A stretch of DNA of 20,556 nt from Trichomonas tenax (GCA_023091735.1 JALKBU010000930.1:1-20556), one strand, 5' to 3'; counted from the first letter of the stretch, positions 1 through 10,176 are shown. The notes: generated from the sequence alone by a model not told the origin. Numbers and translations are program-made.

Positions 1-80
1 GGTATATGCTCGTTGATGATAGAGTTGTGGCTCGTCAACAACACTAACCTGGATGTATTGGTTAGACTACAAAGATATTT

Positions 81-190
81 ATGACACTTTTTATAAAGGT
101 GACAATTTGCCCGCGCAAAAAGTGACACTTTATTCATGAAAAGTGACTTTAAGGTTCCCCTGTCACTTTTTGGTGTTCACTTTTGTCATA
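81..190. repeat. Cluster of direct and inverted GTCACTTTT repeats
   Basis: Copies of the word GTCACTTTT, or its complement, recur on both strands within about 110 bp. The clearest pair is a perfect 12-bp inverted repeat, CAAAAAGTGACA (116-127) and TGTCACTTTTTG (161-172), around a 33-bp loop. Related copies lie at 81-105, 139-147 and 176-190. A transposase relic lies about 250 bp downstream on the plus strand, so this could be a subterminal repeat region of the same element. That link is inference: no clear terminal repeat or target-site duplication is visible in the window. Confidence 0.45.
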
Positions 191-435
191 GACTCGTAAA
201 ATTTGTATTTTTACGGATTTTTTTGGCGCCGGCGGGATTTATTGATAGAAACTTCTTTCTTATCGTATGAAGGCTAATTTTTTCATATTATTAACGAGAA
301 AGCTCCACCTCACATTTTGATTTTTTTTTTTTGAATGGAAGTGTTTCGTGTCCAACTTTATTCAACATGGTATCACTATGCTAATTTTGTTCAAATTTTT
401 CAAAAAAAATTAAGAAAACCTTTGGCCCAACTTGG

Positions 436-1172
436 ATGAATGAAGCTGTGTGGGACCTCCTCACGCTAGATGGATTCTCAGAAAAGCAAATTTTCATCTT
501 ACGGAAAAGAGTCTTCGAAAAGAGAACATATTGCCAGATCCAAATTGATTTCTTCAATAGCTATTGTGACTGAAATGTCTTCCAGTCCTGCAACCTCCGC
601 GCTGAAGCTCTAGAAAAGTGTCTTATTCATTCTGCACTAGGATATTCTTGGAGAAAAGGATCAGAAGGTGGAGCTCTCCCCTACTTATGTCCAACTGATC
701 AATCAGAGCTTGCTAGATACATCAAGGCATCATATAGGTCAACCAGTTGGTTGACCCATATGATGTCTGTGATGAAGCACATCGATTACAATTAAGAAGA
801 TTTGAAATTGCATGCAGGTTTTTAGCACTCACAGACTCGCCTTATATTACGCTTAAAACAAATGAATATGACGTCAATCCACCCTCAAGATCTTGGGTGA
901 ACAAGATATTAGAGGGTTTACATTGCTCACCCAAATATCTCCGAGAACTCGATCCTGCAAGGTATCTTGTTTGCAGTTGAGATATTATAATCAATTTCTT
1001 TCAAAGATATCAAGATTTAATACGAAGTATACCACCAGAGCCTCTGTTCATTCACATATCCCTAAAATCAGCCCGGAAGTTGTTCCACAATGACACTTCT
1101 TTGGGTAATTTATTGAATAAAATTTTACTTCACGGCTTATCGTTAGATACGGTTTTTGTAAAACTGCGTTAA
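436..1172 (+). pseudogene. Decayed DDE-type DNA transposase, N-terminal part only
   Basis: A broken reading frame starts at ATG 436. It meets an in-frame TGA at 571-573, shifts frame near 745, meets another TGA at 978-980 and ends at TAA 1170-1172. The readable pieces resemble the N-terminal region of transposase-like proteins abundant in trichomonads. They include a YSWRKGSEGG segment, a charged helix rich in Arg (near RLQLRRFEIACRFL), a helix-turn-helix-like PPSRSWVNKI segment, a DPARYLVCS stretch, and after the stop a helix leading to SIPPEPLFIH. In such proteins the first catalytic Asp normally follows just after that point. Here similarity ends, so the DDE catalytic domain is missing. 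The family assignment is from recalled pattern, not from a search. The element cannot make active transposase. Confidence 0.6.
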
Positions 1173-1727
1173 ACCTCGATATAGAAAACAAATGTTGATA
1201 TTTGGATATAGAATATTATATGCAGCAATATCACTTAAAGATTGACATTGTAAACTTTTGTTTTTGACAAATAAAATGAATTTATTTTATTTGTTGCTTT
1301 TTTCTAGAACACAAATGATCAATGGAATATGAGCTGAAGGTCATGCTAACTGTTAATATGAATGGCTATTGTACGCATATCATGAGTTGCAAGGCTTGAC
1401 TTTTTGAACGATATTAATTAATAACAAAGATATGTGTATTAAACAGCAATTCTTTCGTATTTTATAGTACGCCATGTTAAAATATTGATTCTAATGGAGG
1501 TAAATGTTTATTAATGATATGATATGGTATTGTCCAATGATTAATAAATATTTGACAAATAAAAATGTTTTATTTGGCAGAATTTTATATCTCGAAATAG
1601 GAGCGTTTCCAGGTATATGTTTACTGGGAAAAGTTAATATACATATTGAGGTGTGTTTGTAGTTTCGATATTTTTGGACAAATTGATGTGATGCATTGAT
1701 TGAAAATATCGTCAAAATTTTATAACA
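1173..1727. other. Intergenic spacer, no gene seen
   Basis: This AT-rich spacer lies between the transposase relic and the cohesin gene. I see no coding frame that survives inspection. The last ~40 bp before ATG 1728 contain TCAAAATTTTATAACA but no clear TCA-Y-W initiator and no copy of the TTTACAAAC element found upstream of other genes here. Confidence 0.5.
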
Positions 1728-4316
1728 ATGGAATCCAACGCCGCCGAGAAGCAAAATCAGAAGAAAGTTCCCGAAGATCTTTCGAAATCATCTGATATTC
1801 AAAGCGACAATGAGAACGAGAACTCCCTGAACCTGTTTAATTACTTTGTTTCTGCTGATAAGGAAAATATCATCAAGAAATGGGGATATTTGTACCAAAA
1901 AGACAATACCAAGGCCTTTTGTGAACTAATAATGCTGATTTTCCAGCTCGCAGGCCACAAGGTGGAAATCACTGCAGGTCATTACGAAAGTGTTGCCGGA
2001 GAGTCTTTAATTGATGAATACGCCGATGCTTCAGAGAATGATCCATCGTTTAAACCACCTATCAATTCATTTACCAAGAACGAAACAAAATTATTATCCG
2101 AATTTTGGATTTCTATCTCGAAACAGATCATTTCTACTCAAGCAATCTTTACAAAACAAGCTGTAAGCTTCAGGAACTGGATTGTTCTTCTTAGTGATGC
2201 ACATCCTCGCTTAATTCGATACGTTGGAATGACAGCTGCTTCTTGTTTCTTCATTGCGCTTACCGAATCGATTAATACGAAAACAGAGGAGCTTAACAGG
2301 CTTAACGCAAAGAGTCATACCACCGATATCATTAAAGCGAAGATTGAATCACTGACCAACGAGAGTAGGTTTTACTTGTCCTCGGCCAACAATATCTACA
2401 ATAACATTCTCGTTAAGTCACTCAGAGATAACGATCCTTCAATTAGAGTTATTGCCTTGGATTCTATTGTTGATGGTGCCATCCAATGCCCAGCTCCATT
2501 TGCTGATGAATCGCACATCACTCAGCTCACGATAGTAATTCGTGATAAAGTTACAAAAGATCGTCAAAATGCACTCAAATGCATCCTCAAACTCATGAAC
2601 AACCTTAAGCCTGAGCAATGGAGTGAATTAGCAATCAGAATTGAATCGAATCTTCTCGACTTATGTGATGACAAAGATAACAAGACCGTTGAAACAGTTT
2701 TGCTTATTTTGAAGAAGATGAGTGAGAACGGAAAGATCAAATCATCAGCAGAGCAACTTGATGCCGCCAGCTATTTGTTGGCTGATGCTACGCCAAGTGT
2801 TCGCATTGCTGCCCAAAAGTTCATAATGAGTTATTTCTTCGATTCAACGAGATCGAATGAAGAGCAACTCGAGTATTTCCTTGAATTTTCAAAGCGTTTC
2901 GCCAGAGAAGAACTATCCGCTGTTGTTGGTGTGTTGTATCATGTCTTAAATTGCCTTAAGTCTTGGGATACAATGTGCCAGAAAATGCGAACGATTGAGG
3001 ATGACAGTGCACGTCCTCTTTCATGGACAATGTTCTTTGCTGCACAGGCAGCTTCAGGAAAGCTCCAAAACACTCAAATGGAGCAAGATACCGAAGTTCT
3101 TGCTAATTTGAGTATTGCTTTCGTCTCCAATCTTCCTCAGTTGATTCCTTCATTCCCGAATGATCCTGAAACTCAGGTTTACTTAATTCAGTGTGCTTCA
3201 CTCATTGATCTCGATGCTGTCAGTGAATTCTCTGTCGACAGATTATTCCCTGAATTGTTATCAAGTATTAGAGAAGTTTTCCTCCAAACATCCGACAAGA
3301 GGTTGTTCGAGTGTGCTTCAAGTGTTTTATATGAACTATCACTTGGACATCATCAGCTGAACCAAATTGTAAGGACAGAACTTGATAAGCTCGCTGTTGG
3401 ATGTGCAGAGATTTCTGGTTCATCCAAAGATATCGCTGTTGCCAAATTCCTTGCTGCTGCAAGATTCGTGAACATGAGTGATAGCACGAAGATCAGAGAA
3501 TTCCTTCTCAATAGCGTTGATGATCAGAACCTTTCTGCAACATCAATCGAAGCTCTTGATCTTTTCTTCCAGTGGGATGTTCTTAGTCTCAAAGATCACA
3601 AGGATGAGATTCCACAATATGAAGAAATGTTCAAGAAACTTGTCGGAATATTCGAGGAGAAGATGAAATCCGGAAACATGGATGTCAAACTCACTGCAAT
3701 CAAAGCTGTTTCCAATGTCTTCTGCCTCCAGAATATGATTGGTGCCGAATATTCCAAGATTAGTGAAGATTTCATTAAGGAATACTGTGAAACATGGCAT
3801 GCATTGAAATATAAGCGTGATGTGGATCTGTTTAACCATCTCATTCGTCCTTTCCTTTGGGGTGTTATGTCCCATAAATATCTCGCCCACTTCTTCTGTT
3901 ATGCGCTCGATGAAACACTGAAAGACTGTGTTTCTCAATGCGCAACGGAAACAAAGAAAGCAGGAATTCTCAATGGAAACGAAGTTTTCTCTGCTCTTTT
4001 CGCAATGAAGAAAAACGGATGCCCAGACGCGATGATCATTGGTGCTGCTCGTTACATCGTCAGAAAGTTCAACAAGCTTGATGTTATCAAGTCATTTACT
4101 TCCAATGATGACGAATGCATCGACGACATTGCAGTCATTTTCATAAGGGCATTGACAAAAGACGAAGCCAATAAACTCCTTCCTTCTGCAGGCAGATTCT
4201 CTGATGCGATCGAGAAGGTCACAAGAGATCAAAAGCCGCAGCTGACAAAGAAGAAAGTGAAGAAAGAATCCAAAGAAAAGACCGAAGAATTGGTAATTGT
4301 CGGAAATGACGATTAG
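1728..4316 (+). CDS. Cohesin subunit SA/STAG/Scc3-like protein
   Basis: This 862-residue protein is built of helical HEAT-like repeats and resembles the cohesin accessory subunit Scc3/STAG. That subunit binds the kleisin and helps load and hold cohesin rings on chromatin in the nucleus. After an acidic, low-complexity N-terminus (about 1-35), residues ~45-165 match the STAG domain pattern: W-x3-Y, D-x3-A-x2-E-L, a hydrophobic LIFQLAGHKVEIT segment, then SFRNWIVLL. A long charged helix with RLNAK and LTNESRF follows. At ~234-300 comes the stromalin conservative region, with the hallmark RDNDPSIRVIALDSI and FADESHITQL. The C-terminus is Lys-rich (KKKVKKESKEK), as in a nuclear protein. It is shorter than fungal or animal orthologues (usually above 1,000 residues), mainly at the C-terminal end. 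ATG 1728 is the first Met of the frame. Lower-scoring alternatives would be another HEAT-repeat protein, but the SCD-like order supports Scc3. Confidence 0.8.
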   Translation: MESNAAEKQNQKKVPEDLSKSSDIQSDNENENSLNLFNYFVSADKENIIKKWGYLYQKDNTKAFCELIMLIFQLAGHKVEITAGHYESVAGESLIDEYADASENDPSFKPPINSFTKNETKLLSEFWISISKQIISTQAIFTKQAVSFRNWIVLLSDAHPRLIRYVGMTAASCFFIALTESINTKTEELNRLNAKSHTTDIIKAKIESLTNESRFYLSSANNIYNNILVKSLRDNDPSIRVIALDSIVDGAIQCPAPFADESHITQLTIVIRDKVTKDRQNALKCILKLMNNLKPEQWSELAIRIESNLLDLCDDKDNKTVETVLLILKKMSENGKIKSSAEQLDAASYLLADATPSVRIAAQKFIMSYFFDSTRSNEEQLEYFLEFSKRFAREELSAVVGVLYHVLNCLKSWDTMCQKMRTIEDDSARPLSWTMFFAAQAASGKLQNTQMEQDTEVLANLSIAFVSNLPQLIPSFPNDPETQVYLIQCASLIDLDAVSEFSVDRLFPELLSSIREVFLQTSDKRLFECASSVLYELSLGHHQLNQIVRTELDKLAVGCAEISGSSKDIAVAKFLAAARFVNMSDSTKIREFLLNSVDDQNLSATSIEALDLFFQWDVLSLKDHKDEIPQYEEMFKKLVGIFEEKMKSGNMDVKLTAIKAVSNVFCLQNMIGAEYSKISEDFIKEYCETWHALKYKRDVDLFNHLIRPFLWGVMSHKYLAHFFCYALDETLKDCVSQCATETKKAGILNGNEVFSALFAMKKNGCPDAMIIGAARYIVRKFNKLDVIKSFTSNDDECIDDIAVIFIRALTKDEANKLLPSAGRFSDAIEKVTRDQKPQLTKKKVKKESKEKTEELVIVGNDD

Positions 4317-4353
4317 CCATTCAAGAATGAAAAAAAAATGGAATGAAGAGCTA

Positions 4354-4396
4354 TTTGTAAACCCCTTTTATTTTTTACAAACCCCTATAATTCATT
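4354..4396 (+). promoter_or_regulatory. Candidate promoter of the AP-1 gamma gene: twin ACAAACCCCT boxes plus initiator
   Basis: The 83-bp gap after the cohesin gene contains TTTGTAAACCCCT (4354-4366) and TTTACAAACCCCT (4374-4386), two near-identical copies 20 bp apart. TCATT (4392-4396) follows and fits the TCA+1-Y-W initiator known from Trichomonas vaginalis. It would put the transcription start at A4394, only 6 nt before ATG 4400. Very short 5' leaders are normal in trichomonads. The TTTACAAAC core recurs upstream of the kinase (14729-14795) and of the gene at 19575. The function is inferred from position and recurrence. Confidence 0.5.
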
Positions 4397-4399
4397 GCA

Positions 4400-6712
4400 A
4401 TGACTCAGAACCTCTATGATTTCATAAGCTCCGTCCGAATGGCAGACTCAATTGAGCAGGAGAAGTTTGTCATTGCAACGGAGCAGGCGCAGATCAGAGC
4501 TACAATCAGAAAATGTGACCCTGATTTGCGGCCGCTGATTGTTTCAAAGTTGATGTTTCTTGATATGCTGGGCGAAAACCCGACATGGGGCCAAATCGAA
4601 ATCATAAACTTGATGAGCGATGAAAGATTCTCATACAAAAGAATTGGATATATCGCAGCTCAAATTTTGCTCGACGAGAGCGGTGAATTGTCAGTGTTAG
4701 TCACGCAAACGCTACTCAAGGACTTAATGAATCCGGATACAAACATAAATTGCTTGGCATTGACGTACATCGCGAATCTTGGCTCTCAAGAAGTTTGCAG
4801 ATCTGTGTCTACGGAAGTCAGCAAACTCTTAAAATCTCCAAATTCTGATGTGCAGAAGAGAGCTGGAATGGCTATGGTCAGAGTTTGCAAAAAAAATCCG
4901 GAATTATGCGAAACATTCAAAAATTCCGTTCAGGCTTTGCTAAATCAGGGCTCACACGGCGTAGTTATATCTGGTATGAACTTAGTCGTTGAGATGATTA
5001 AAGTGGAGCCAAAACTCGCAAAATCTTGGTCACAATTCCACATTCCATTTACAAAGATCTTAAAATCACTCGTAAACTCAAGGCCTACAAGAGAATACTC
5101 ATCCGGAATCTACAACGACCCATTTATGCAAATAAAAGCAATGCAAGCGATTGCATTATTACGAAAAAGATCAGATGAACTCGAAGGACTCCTTCAGTCG
5201 ATTATATCGTCAACAGAATCGCGAAGAAACACAGGAAGAGCGATTCTTTATCAAGCTGTTGAAACAATTGTCGCAATATCAAAGAAATCTTCGCTTAGAG
5301 GACTCGCCTTCAATCAGGTCGGAAGACTGCTTTCGATGCACGATCCAAATATACTTTATTCGGCACTTTCTGCATTTGCAAGAATTTTATACAACGAAAA
5401 AATGGTTATCAGCCGTGGCTCTGCTGACTCCATGGCTCTGCAGCGCTACAAGACTCAAATTGTCAACTGTTTAGATCACAAAGATCCTTCTATCAGAAGA
5501 AGAGCTTTAGATGTCATTTCTGCGCTCATTGATGAGAAGAATGTTGAAACACTCATTCCTGAGATCCTCGGCTTCGTAAAACTCGCTGATTCTGAGTTCA
5601 GATCTGAATTAATTGTGAAGATATATACAGCAACACAAAGATTCGCTCCAAATGTCGAATGGAACTTCAATACTGTTCACCAGATCCTTATAGACAGTGG
5701 CAACTATGTTTCTGCTGAATTAATTTCATCATTCTGCGAGTTAATCACAAAAACGCCAAATCTTCAACAACACGCTGTTTCAAAGCTCTGCGACAGTCTC
5801 TTGCATTTCACCGATAACCAGAGCCTCATTCAAGTTGCTTCATTCGTCATTGGTGAGTTTTCTTTATCCGATAAAAACAACGAAAAGAGAGATGCTTTGA
5901 TTCAAATCCTTAAACTGCCACAGACTATTCCTGAGACGAAATTATATATAATGATGGCTATTGCAAAGATGGCTGCACGCTTTGGTGGCGATAGAACACC
6001 AACAATCAATGTTTTAACTGAATTAAGTCACTCCAATGCACTCGAAGTTCAACAACGCGCAGGAGAACTTGCAAAACTTCTTTCACTCGGTTCTGTCGCC
6101 GAAACACTTTTAGCTCCAATTGCAGCAATCGGTGACACGGATATTGATGAAAGATCAATTGCTATTGAAGATAATCCAACATCACAGAAAGATGAAATCG
6201 ATTTACTCGATTTGCTTTCTTCTCCATCACCAAATGCAAGCGCTCCAGCATCACAGAATGCGATGGATCTGCTCGGAATATCGCAGCCAAAACCAGCGCC
6301 AGTACAGAACCCAATAGACTTGCTTGGAAAGCCACAGCAACCTGTTGCAGCACCAAAACAACAGACTCCAAGTGGAGCATTCGAAATCGCACAGCTTCAC
6401 GATGTTTCGTTATTCGGTCAATCGATTGTTAACCAAAAGGACCCAAGACAGACAGCATTACAGATAATATGCACTTCCAAGGCACAGAAAGACTTAACAA
6501 ATGTTCAGATCGCTTTAGCGCCAGGACCAAATTGGCAAATTAAGTCTATGGCGCCAAATGGAAATGCACTCAAACCTGGCGCACAACCAATCCTACAAAC
6601 ATTCTACTTATTCAATCCGAGTAACTCTCCTGTTAATATACAGGTGAAAGTCACGTATTTCTTCGGAACAATGCCTGTTACAGAGAACTGCGTGATTCGG
6701 AAACTTCAGTAA
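4400..6712 (+). CDS. AP-1 complex gamma-adaptin-like large subunit
   Basis: This 770-residue large adaptin is most like AP-1 gamma. That subunit pairs with beta, mu and sigma chains to sort cargo into clathrin-coated vesicles at the Golgi and endosomes. The trunk (~1-560) is an Adaptin_N alpha-solenoid, opening with the typical LYDFISSVRMADSIEQEKFVI and AQIRATIRKCDPDLR segments, then KLMFLDMLGENPTWGQIE and YKRIGYIAAQILLDE. A Ser/Ala/Pro/Gln-rich hinge (~590-655) carries an LLDLL clathrin box at about residue 600 and two further DLLG motifs (MDLLGI, IDLLGK). The last ~115 residues form a beta-rich ear (LFGQSIVNQ to the C-terminus) of the compact gamma type; there is no extra platform subdomain as in alpha and beta subunits. 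Length is close to animal gamma (~820). The start is the first ATG, just after the promoter boxes. Delta or epsilon identity is less likely given the ear. Confidence 0.82.
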   Translation: MTQNLYDFISSVRMADSIEQEKFVIATEQAQIRATIRKCDPDLRPLIVSKLMFLDMLGENPTWGQIEIINLMSDERFSYKRIGYIAAQILLDESGELSVLVTQTLLKDLMNPDTNINCLALTYIANLGSQEVCRSVSTEVSKLLKSPNSDVQKRAGMAMVRVCKKNPELCETFKNSVQALLNQGSHGVVISGMNLVVEMIKVEPKLAKSWSQFHIPFTKILKSLVNSRPTREYSSGIYNDPFMQIKAMQAIALLRKRSDELEGLLQSIISSTESRRNTGRAILYQAVETIVAISKKSSLRGLAFNQVGRLLSMHDPNILYSALSAFARILYNEKMVISRGSADSMALQRYKTQIVNCLDHKDPSIRRRALDVISALIDEKNVETLIPEILGFVKLADSEFRSELIVKIYTATQRFAPNVEWNFNTVHQILIDSGNYVSAELISSFCELITKTPNLQQHAVSKLCDSLLHFTDNQSLIQVASFVIGEFSLSDKNNEKRDALIQILKLPQTIPETKLYIMMAIAKMAARFGGDRTPTINVLTELSHSNALEVQQRAGELAKLLSLGSVAETLLAPIAAIGDTDIDERSIAIEDNPTSQKDEIDLLDLLSSPSPNASAPASQNAMDLLGISQPKPAPVQNPIDLLGKPQQPVAAPKQQTPSGAFEIAQLHDVSLFGQSIVNQKDPRQTALQIICTSKAQKDLTNVQIALAPGPNWQIKSMAPNGNALKPGAQPILQTFYLFNPSNSPVNIQVKVTYFFGTMPVTENCVIRKLQ

Positions 6713-7294
6713 TTCGATATTATTTATTTTATATTTTTGCTTGTAAATCATATTAATATTTTCATTTCTTACCTTATTTCGACCCCCCCCCCCCAAATCG
6801 ATAATGATTCTGATTTTGATCATATCAAATATATTTCCGATCTCGTCATTGATACTTTGGATTTCAGATATACTATGTGAGGAAAGATGATTTGTGAAGT
6901 AATTAAACAAAAAAAAGGATCAAAATACTATTTTGATACTATTTTTGGATTAAATGATCTCAAACCTATGAATCTCGCATTGGATGAAGTATATTTATGT
7001 ATTGACAAAAGGAAATGGTTTGAAAATCGAAATATTTTATGTCAGAAAAATGAAATTTGGTATGGAAAGTGTAATTCCTTTGGCAACATATTAAGTTGGT
7101 CCTTTTTTACATAACTTTGTAGTGATTGTCAATTGATTCCGACATTTTCAAAAAAAGGAATCTCAGAGCAAAATGAAGTTGAAACGATGGTGATTTGAAT
7201 GAAAAGATTAAATTTTAATTGATAGAATAATAAAGTTTATTTTTTATGAATTCATACAAATGTTCTAATAAAATACCGTGATAACTAAAAAAGC
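6713..7294. other. Intergenic region with a C12 homopolymer; no convincing gene
   Basis: This is the 3' flank of the AP-1 gene and of the convergent C2-like gene. A run of 12 C residues sits at 6783-6794 in otherwise AT-rich DNA. An ATG-initiated frame of 75 codons runs at 6887-7114 (+). It is Lys/Phe/Asn-rich with no recognisable motif, so I treat it as chance. Nothing else is supported. Confidence 0.4.
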
Positions 7295-7696
7295 TTAAAA
7301 GTTCTCTGTGCGCTGTGCGTGGATGAGAACCTTTGGTCCATTAACGCCGAGCTGAACTTCACGTGTGCATGGCGAGTTAGCATCGAAGTTGTCGAGTGTA
7401 ATTTCGGCCTTTCCGAGCTGCTGGTCCTCAGCCCAGAAGGACTTCCTGTTGTAGAGAGCGATGACAATGGAAGCCTTATTTGGATTGGTGTACTGGAAGT
7501 TATACTCTGTGCTCTGTGGGCGCTGTCCGCACTTGAACTCCTGAGCATTGTTCCTGAAGTTCCTCTGTGAGCCAACGCAAAGAATTAACTTGCCTTGGTT
7601 CGCCATTCCGTTTGTGTTGACTGAAGCAACAGAGACCTTGAACTCGTTGGAGGAGGATCCCATGAGTTGTTCGTAGCCACCTTGGTTGCGGAGCAT
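7295..7696 (-). CDS. Small single C2-like domain protein
   Basis: The predicted protein has 133 residues and begins at an ATG read from 7696. It is nearly all one beta-sandwich-like module resembling a C2 domain. The visible pattern is EFKVSVASVN (first strand), KLILCVGSQRNF, TEYNFQYTNPNKASIVIALYNR (the NP plus V-x-L-Y-N strand pair), then EDQQLGKAEITLDNF, which matches the C2 'D-x2-LG-x-A-x-I-x-L' region. Classical C2 domains bind calcium through several loop aspartates. Here the first loop (VNTNGMANQG) has none and the later loop keeps only ED, so calcium binding is doubtful and the module may bind protein or lipid by other means. No signal peptide or membrane segment is seen. On the minus strand a TCATT initiator (7710-7706) lies 12 nt from the ATG. 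Family assignment is moderate. Confidence 0.6.
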   Translation of the reverse strand: MLRNQGGYEQLMGSSSNEFKVSVASVNTNGMANQGKLILCVGSQRNFRNNAQEFKCGQRPQSTEYNFQYTNPNKASIVIALYNRKSFWAEDQQLGKAEITLDNFDANSPCTREVQLGVNGPKVLIHAQRTENF

Positions 7697-7705
7697 TATT
7701 CAAAA

Positions 7706-7734
7706 AATGAAAACAATAACCGCGCCGCGTCAAA
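7706..7734 (-). promoter_or_regulatory. Candidate promoter of the C2-like gene
   Basis: On the minus strand, upstream of ATG 7696, TCATT at 7710-7706 fits the trichomonad initiator, with A7708 as predicted start (leader of about 12 nt). Next to it is an unusually GC-rich word, TTTGACGCGGCGCG (7734-7721), in AT-rich surroundings. It resembles an E2F/MBF-type cell-cycle site (TTTSSCGC), but the resemblance is partial and the assignment is a guess. Confidence 0.3.
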
Positions 7735-9339
7735 TTATCAGTCAATTTTTTTTAATTTGCATTTCATGTCTTTGTTAAAATATTATAAAATGAGACATGA
7801 AAAATTGAATATCACAATTATTGAATACCTAATTAAAATATGTTTAAAAACATATGTAATTTTTAAAACCATGCTTAAATTTAAAAGAATTTTGAAAATT
7901 CGTTATTTTGACACAAAATTATTGAAATTTCAAAATTAAAAATAATTTAAAATTTAGATATTATGTCATTATGCGAGCTTAAATCCATAATATTTTCGAA
8001 AAATAATTTTTCGACACCAAAAAACAATTGATTGGCGACATCAACAATTAATTACCGAAATGGATATTTGGCATCGTTATCCAAAATGAGTTATGTTAGC
8101 CGATTTTGAGAGCGCTTTGATGTTTATTTTTTGAGAGAAATCACAAAATTTGATGACTTGATTGATAATATCAGCCGAGAATAGTTATCGACGCATATTT
8201 ATAGAGAAAAAGTGGTTTGTGCTTGAGTTTCAAACAAAGAATATTTCTTTTCCGAAATTTTGCATTTTTGAAATCTCACATAGATGCGCAACATAATTTT
8301 ACATATTGTGTCAAAAAAAATTTCGGAGCTTAATTTTGTAATATTTCTGTTATTTATATCATTCCCTATCTCTGTTTAAAAATGAGCGAAAAAGTAACTC
8401 TTTTTAGTTTTTATCAAATTTGGATATAACATCATATGGCAATTATATGTTCTTTTTGTTGACAAAAAATAAATATTTTAGTTCGCTAAAAAGATTATAC
8501 TGCTTCAGATGCTGATCTCAATGAACAAACTTTTGGTCGATATTTTTCAATTAAGGGTCCGCTCCGGCCAAATAAGGATCTATCGTCGCAAAATAAAATT
8601 TTTATTTTGTTTTAGATACAAATCCGGGTTAAATATCCAAATATTTATCAAAATCTCCAATTTTTTGTATTCTGGGGAAAGTCTTGAAATGTGGGAGACC
8701 CCATTCAAAACGCAGCTCTCAATTCGAGGGGGTCATCGAACTTTGAATACTCGCTCCCGTCGCTGAATAAAACCATGAAACTATCTTGTAGTACATCAAT
8801 AGTTAAACGCGAATTTGAAGTCAACAAGTCGAAATTACTTACTTTTTCCTCATATCTGGAGATATCTTTTTTATTTTAAAGTATTATCAAATATGTATAA
8901 CGAAATCATAGTGCGCTCGATCACTGCATACATTTCCCCTCGCATGACAAATCATTTTGCGTGCTAATTATCGAAAAAAAAGCAGAATTCGATTTTTGCA
9001 AGGAAAACCGACTTTTCATCAACGACGATCTATTTTCAATTTATACATAGTGATATAATCCGTGTTGTAAGAGTAAAAGACTATTGAAATGGCTTGAAAT
9101 GTGTGCATATCTGGCTCAATTTATCAGAATTGACTGCATTATACGACTGCGTTATATTTGAATTACCTTCGGTAACCTAATATTGCAACATATAAGTAGC
9201 TGCGTGCATTTTGAAAAAATGTCGATATTTGATAAACAGAAATTCGAAGTGTCATTAAGTGAAATAGTATAATAGTTACGAAGTTGTGATAATCAGTAAA
9301 AAATATAATAGATTTAAAAATTTGACAATGTAAAAATGT

Positions 9340-9385
9340 AAAGTTATAATACCCTTCTTTTCCAACTTTAAGGTGTTATAACTTT
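9340..9385. repeat. Inverted repeat / potential hairpin
   Basis: AAAGTTATAA (9340-9349) and TTATAACTTT (9376-9385) are a perfect 10-bp inverted pair. Pairing can extend inward through ACC/GGT and CTT/AAG with one wobble and one bulged base, to about 16 bp with a loop of roughly 13 nt. An overlapping ACCCTTC / GAAGGGT pair (9350-9356 and 9400-9406) offers an alternative fold. No gene is adjacent, so it may be a decayed element end or an RNA structure. Confidence 0.4.
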
Positions 9386-9864
9386 GACCATCAAAAAATG
9401 AAGGGTGTCGTAATCCAATAATGAGAGATGATTCAGAGCTCCAAAATTTGCAATCATATAGGCACGGGGCTGTAGAATGAATCTATTTAGTTTATATGGA
9501 AATATCACACCATGACTGAGATCGCATCAGATTGGATTTTCAAAGTTGGTACAAAAGTAAGGTATAGCATCATCATGATATGGGTATTGTACCTTCATAC
9601 TTATATCAATCCAAATCATTGTCAATAATGCTATATGAACATATACAACGGATTCTAAGCGTGTTATTCGTTATTGTGATGTTGCCAAATATTTATTATC
9701 ATCTATAATGGTGTTTTAACTTGTTAAACATACATATTATCGATAGCTTAAAAATAAACAAAAAACATATATACTATTTTAGGATCAAATTAATTCCAAA
9801 TGTTAATAATATATAGATTATAGCATTTTATACAATTTAATAATGCAATTATCGATTTTGTTGC

Positions 9865-9883
9865 CGAGATTTTCAAAATCTCG
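9865..9883. repeat. Near-perfect palindrome CGAGATTTT-C-AAAATCTCG
   Basis: Two 9-bp arms flank a single central C. It stands in intergenic AT-rich DNA with no neighbouring gene. It could be a protein-binding site or chance; nothing else supports a role. Confidence 0.3.
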
Positions 9884-10176
9884 ATGAATTATTGGTATTT
9901 TTTAAAAATAAAAGTAAATAACTATTGTATATAACTAATTATAGATTACAATATAAATATCCCTACTTTTCTGCATGTTTTTCAAAAATCTTGAAAAAAT
10001 ATTGCTCATTTATTGTGATAAACATGATATCTATTTTATAAAGAGATATTTACACTTATTGTTATAATCAAACATATGCATTGTCGTTTAAAAACTGAAA
10101 ATTTGATTGAAAATACGTTGTTGTGAGTAATCTTAAGATTAAATTGCATAGAAGTATCTATTTATTAATTATTGTG

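Larger units (their letters stand above)
7735..10122. other. Long AT-rich region without a recognisable gene
   Basis: About 2.4 kb in which every reading frame is short and none shows a family motif. Structure noted here: a long imperfect hairpin at 9340-9385 and a perfect 9-bp palindrome around one central base at 9865-9883 (both entered separately). A 6-bp GACCCC/GGGGTC pair lies in a short GC-richer patch at 8690-8765. No RNA gene or mobile element could be identified. Confidence 0.45.

Noticed and set aside
3268..3938. Minus-strand frames inside the cohesin gene
   Set aside because: They are mirror frames of a well-supported plus-strand protein and show no motif of their own.
6887..7114. 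ATG-initiated 75-codon frame downstream of AP-1 gamma
   Set aside because: No motif, Lys/Asn/Phe-rich composition as expected of chance frames in AT-rich DNA, and no promoter-like element.
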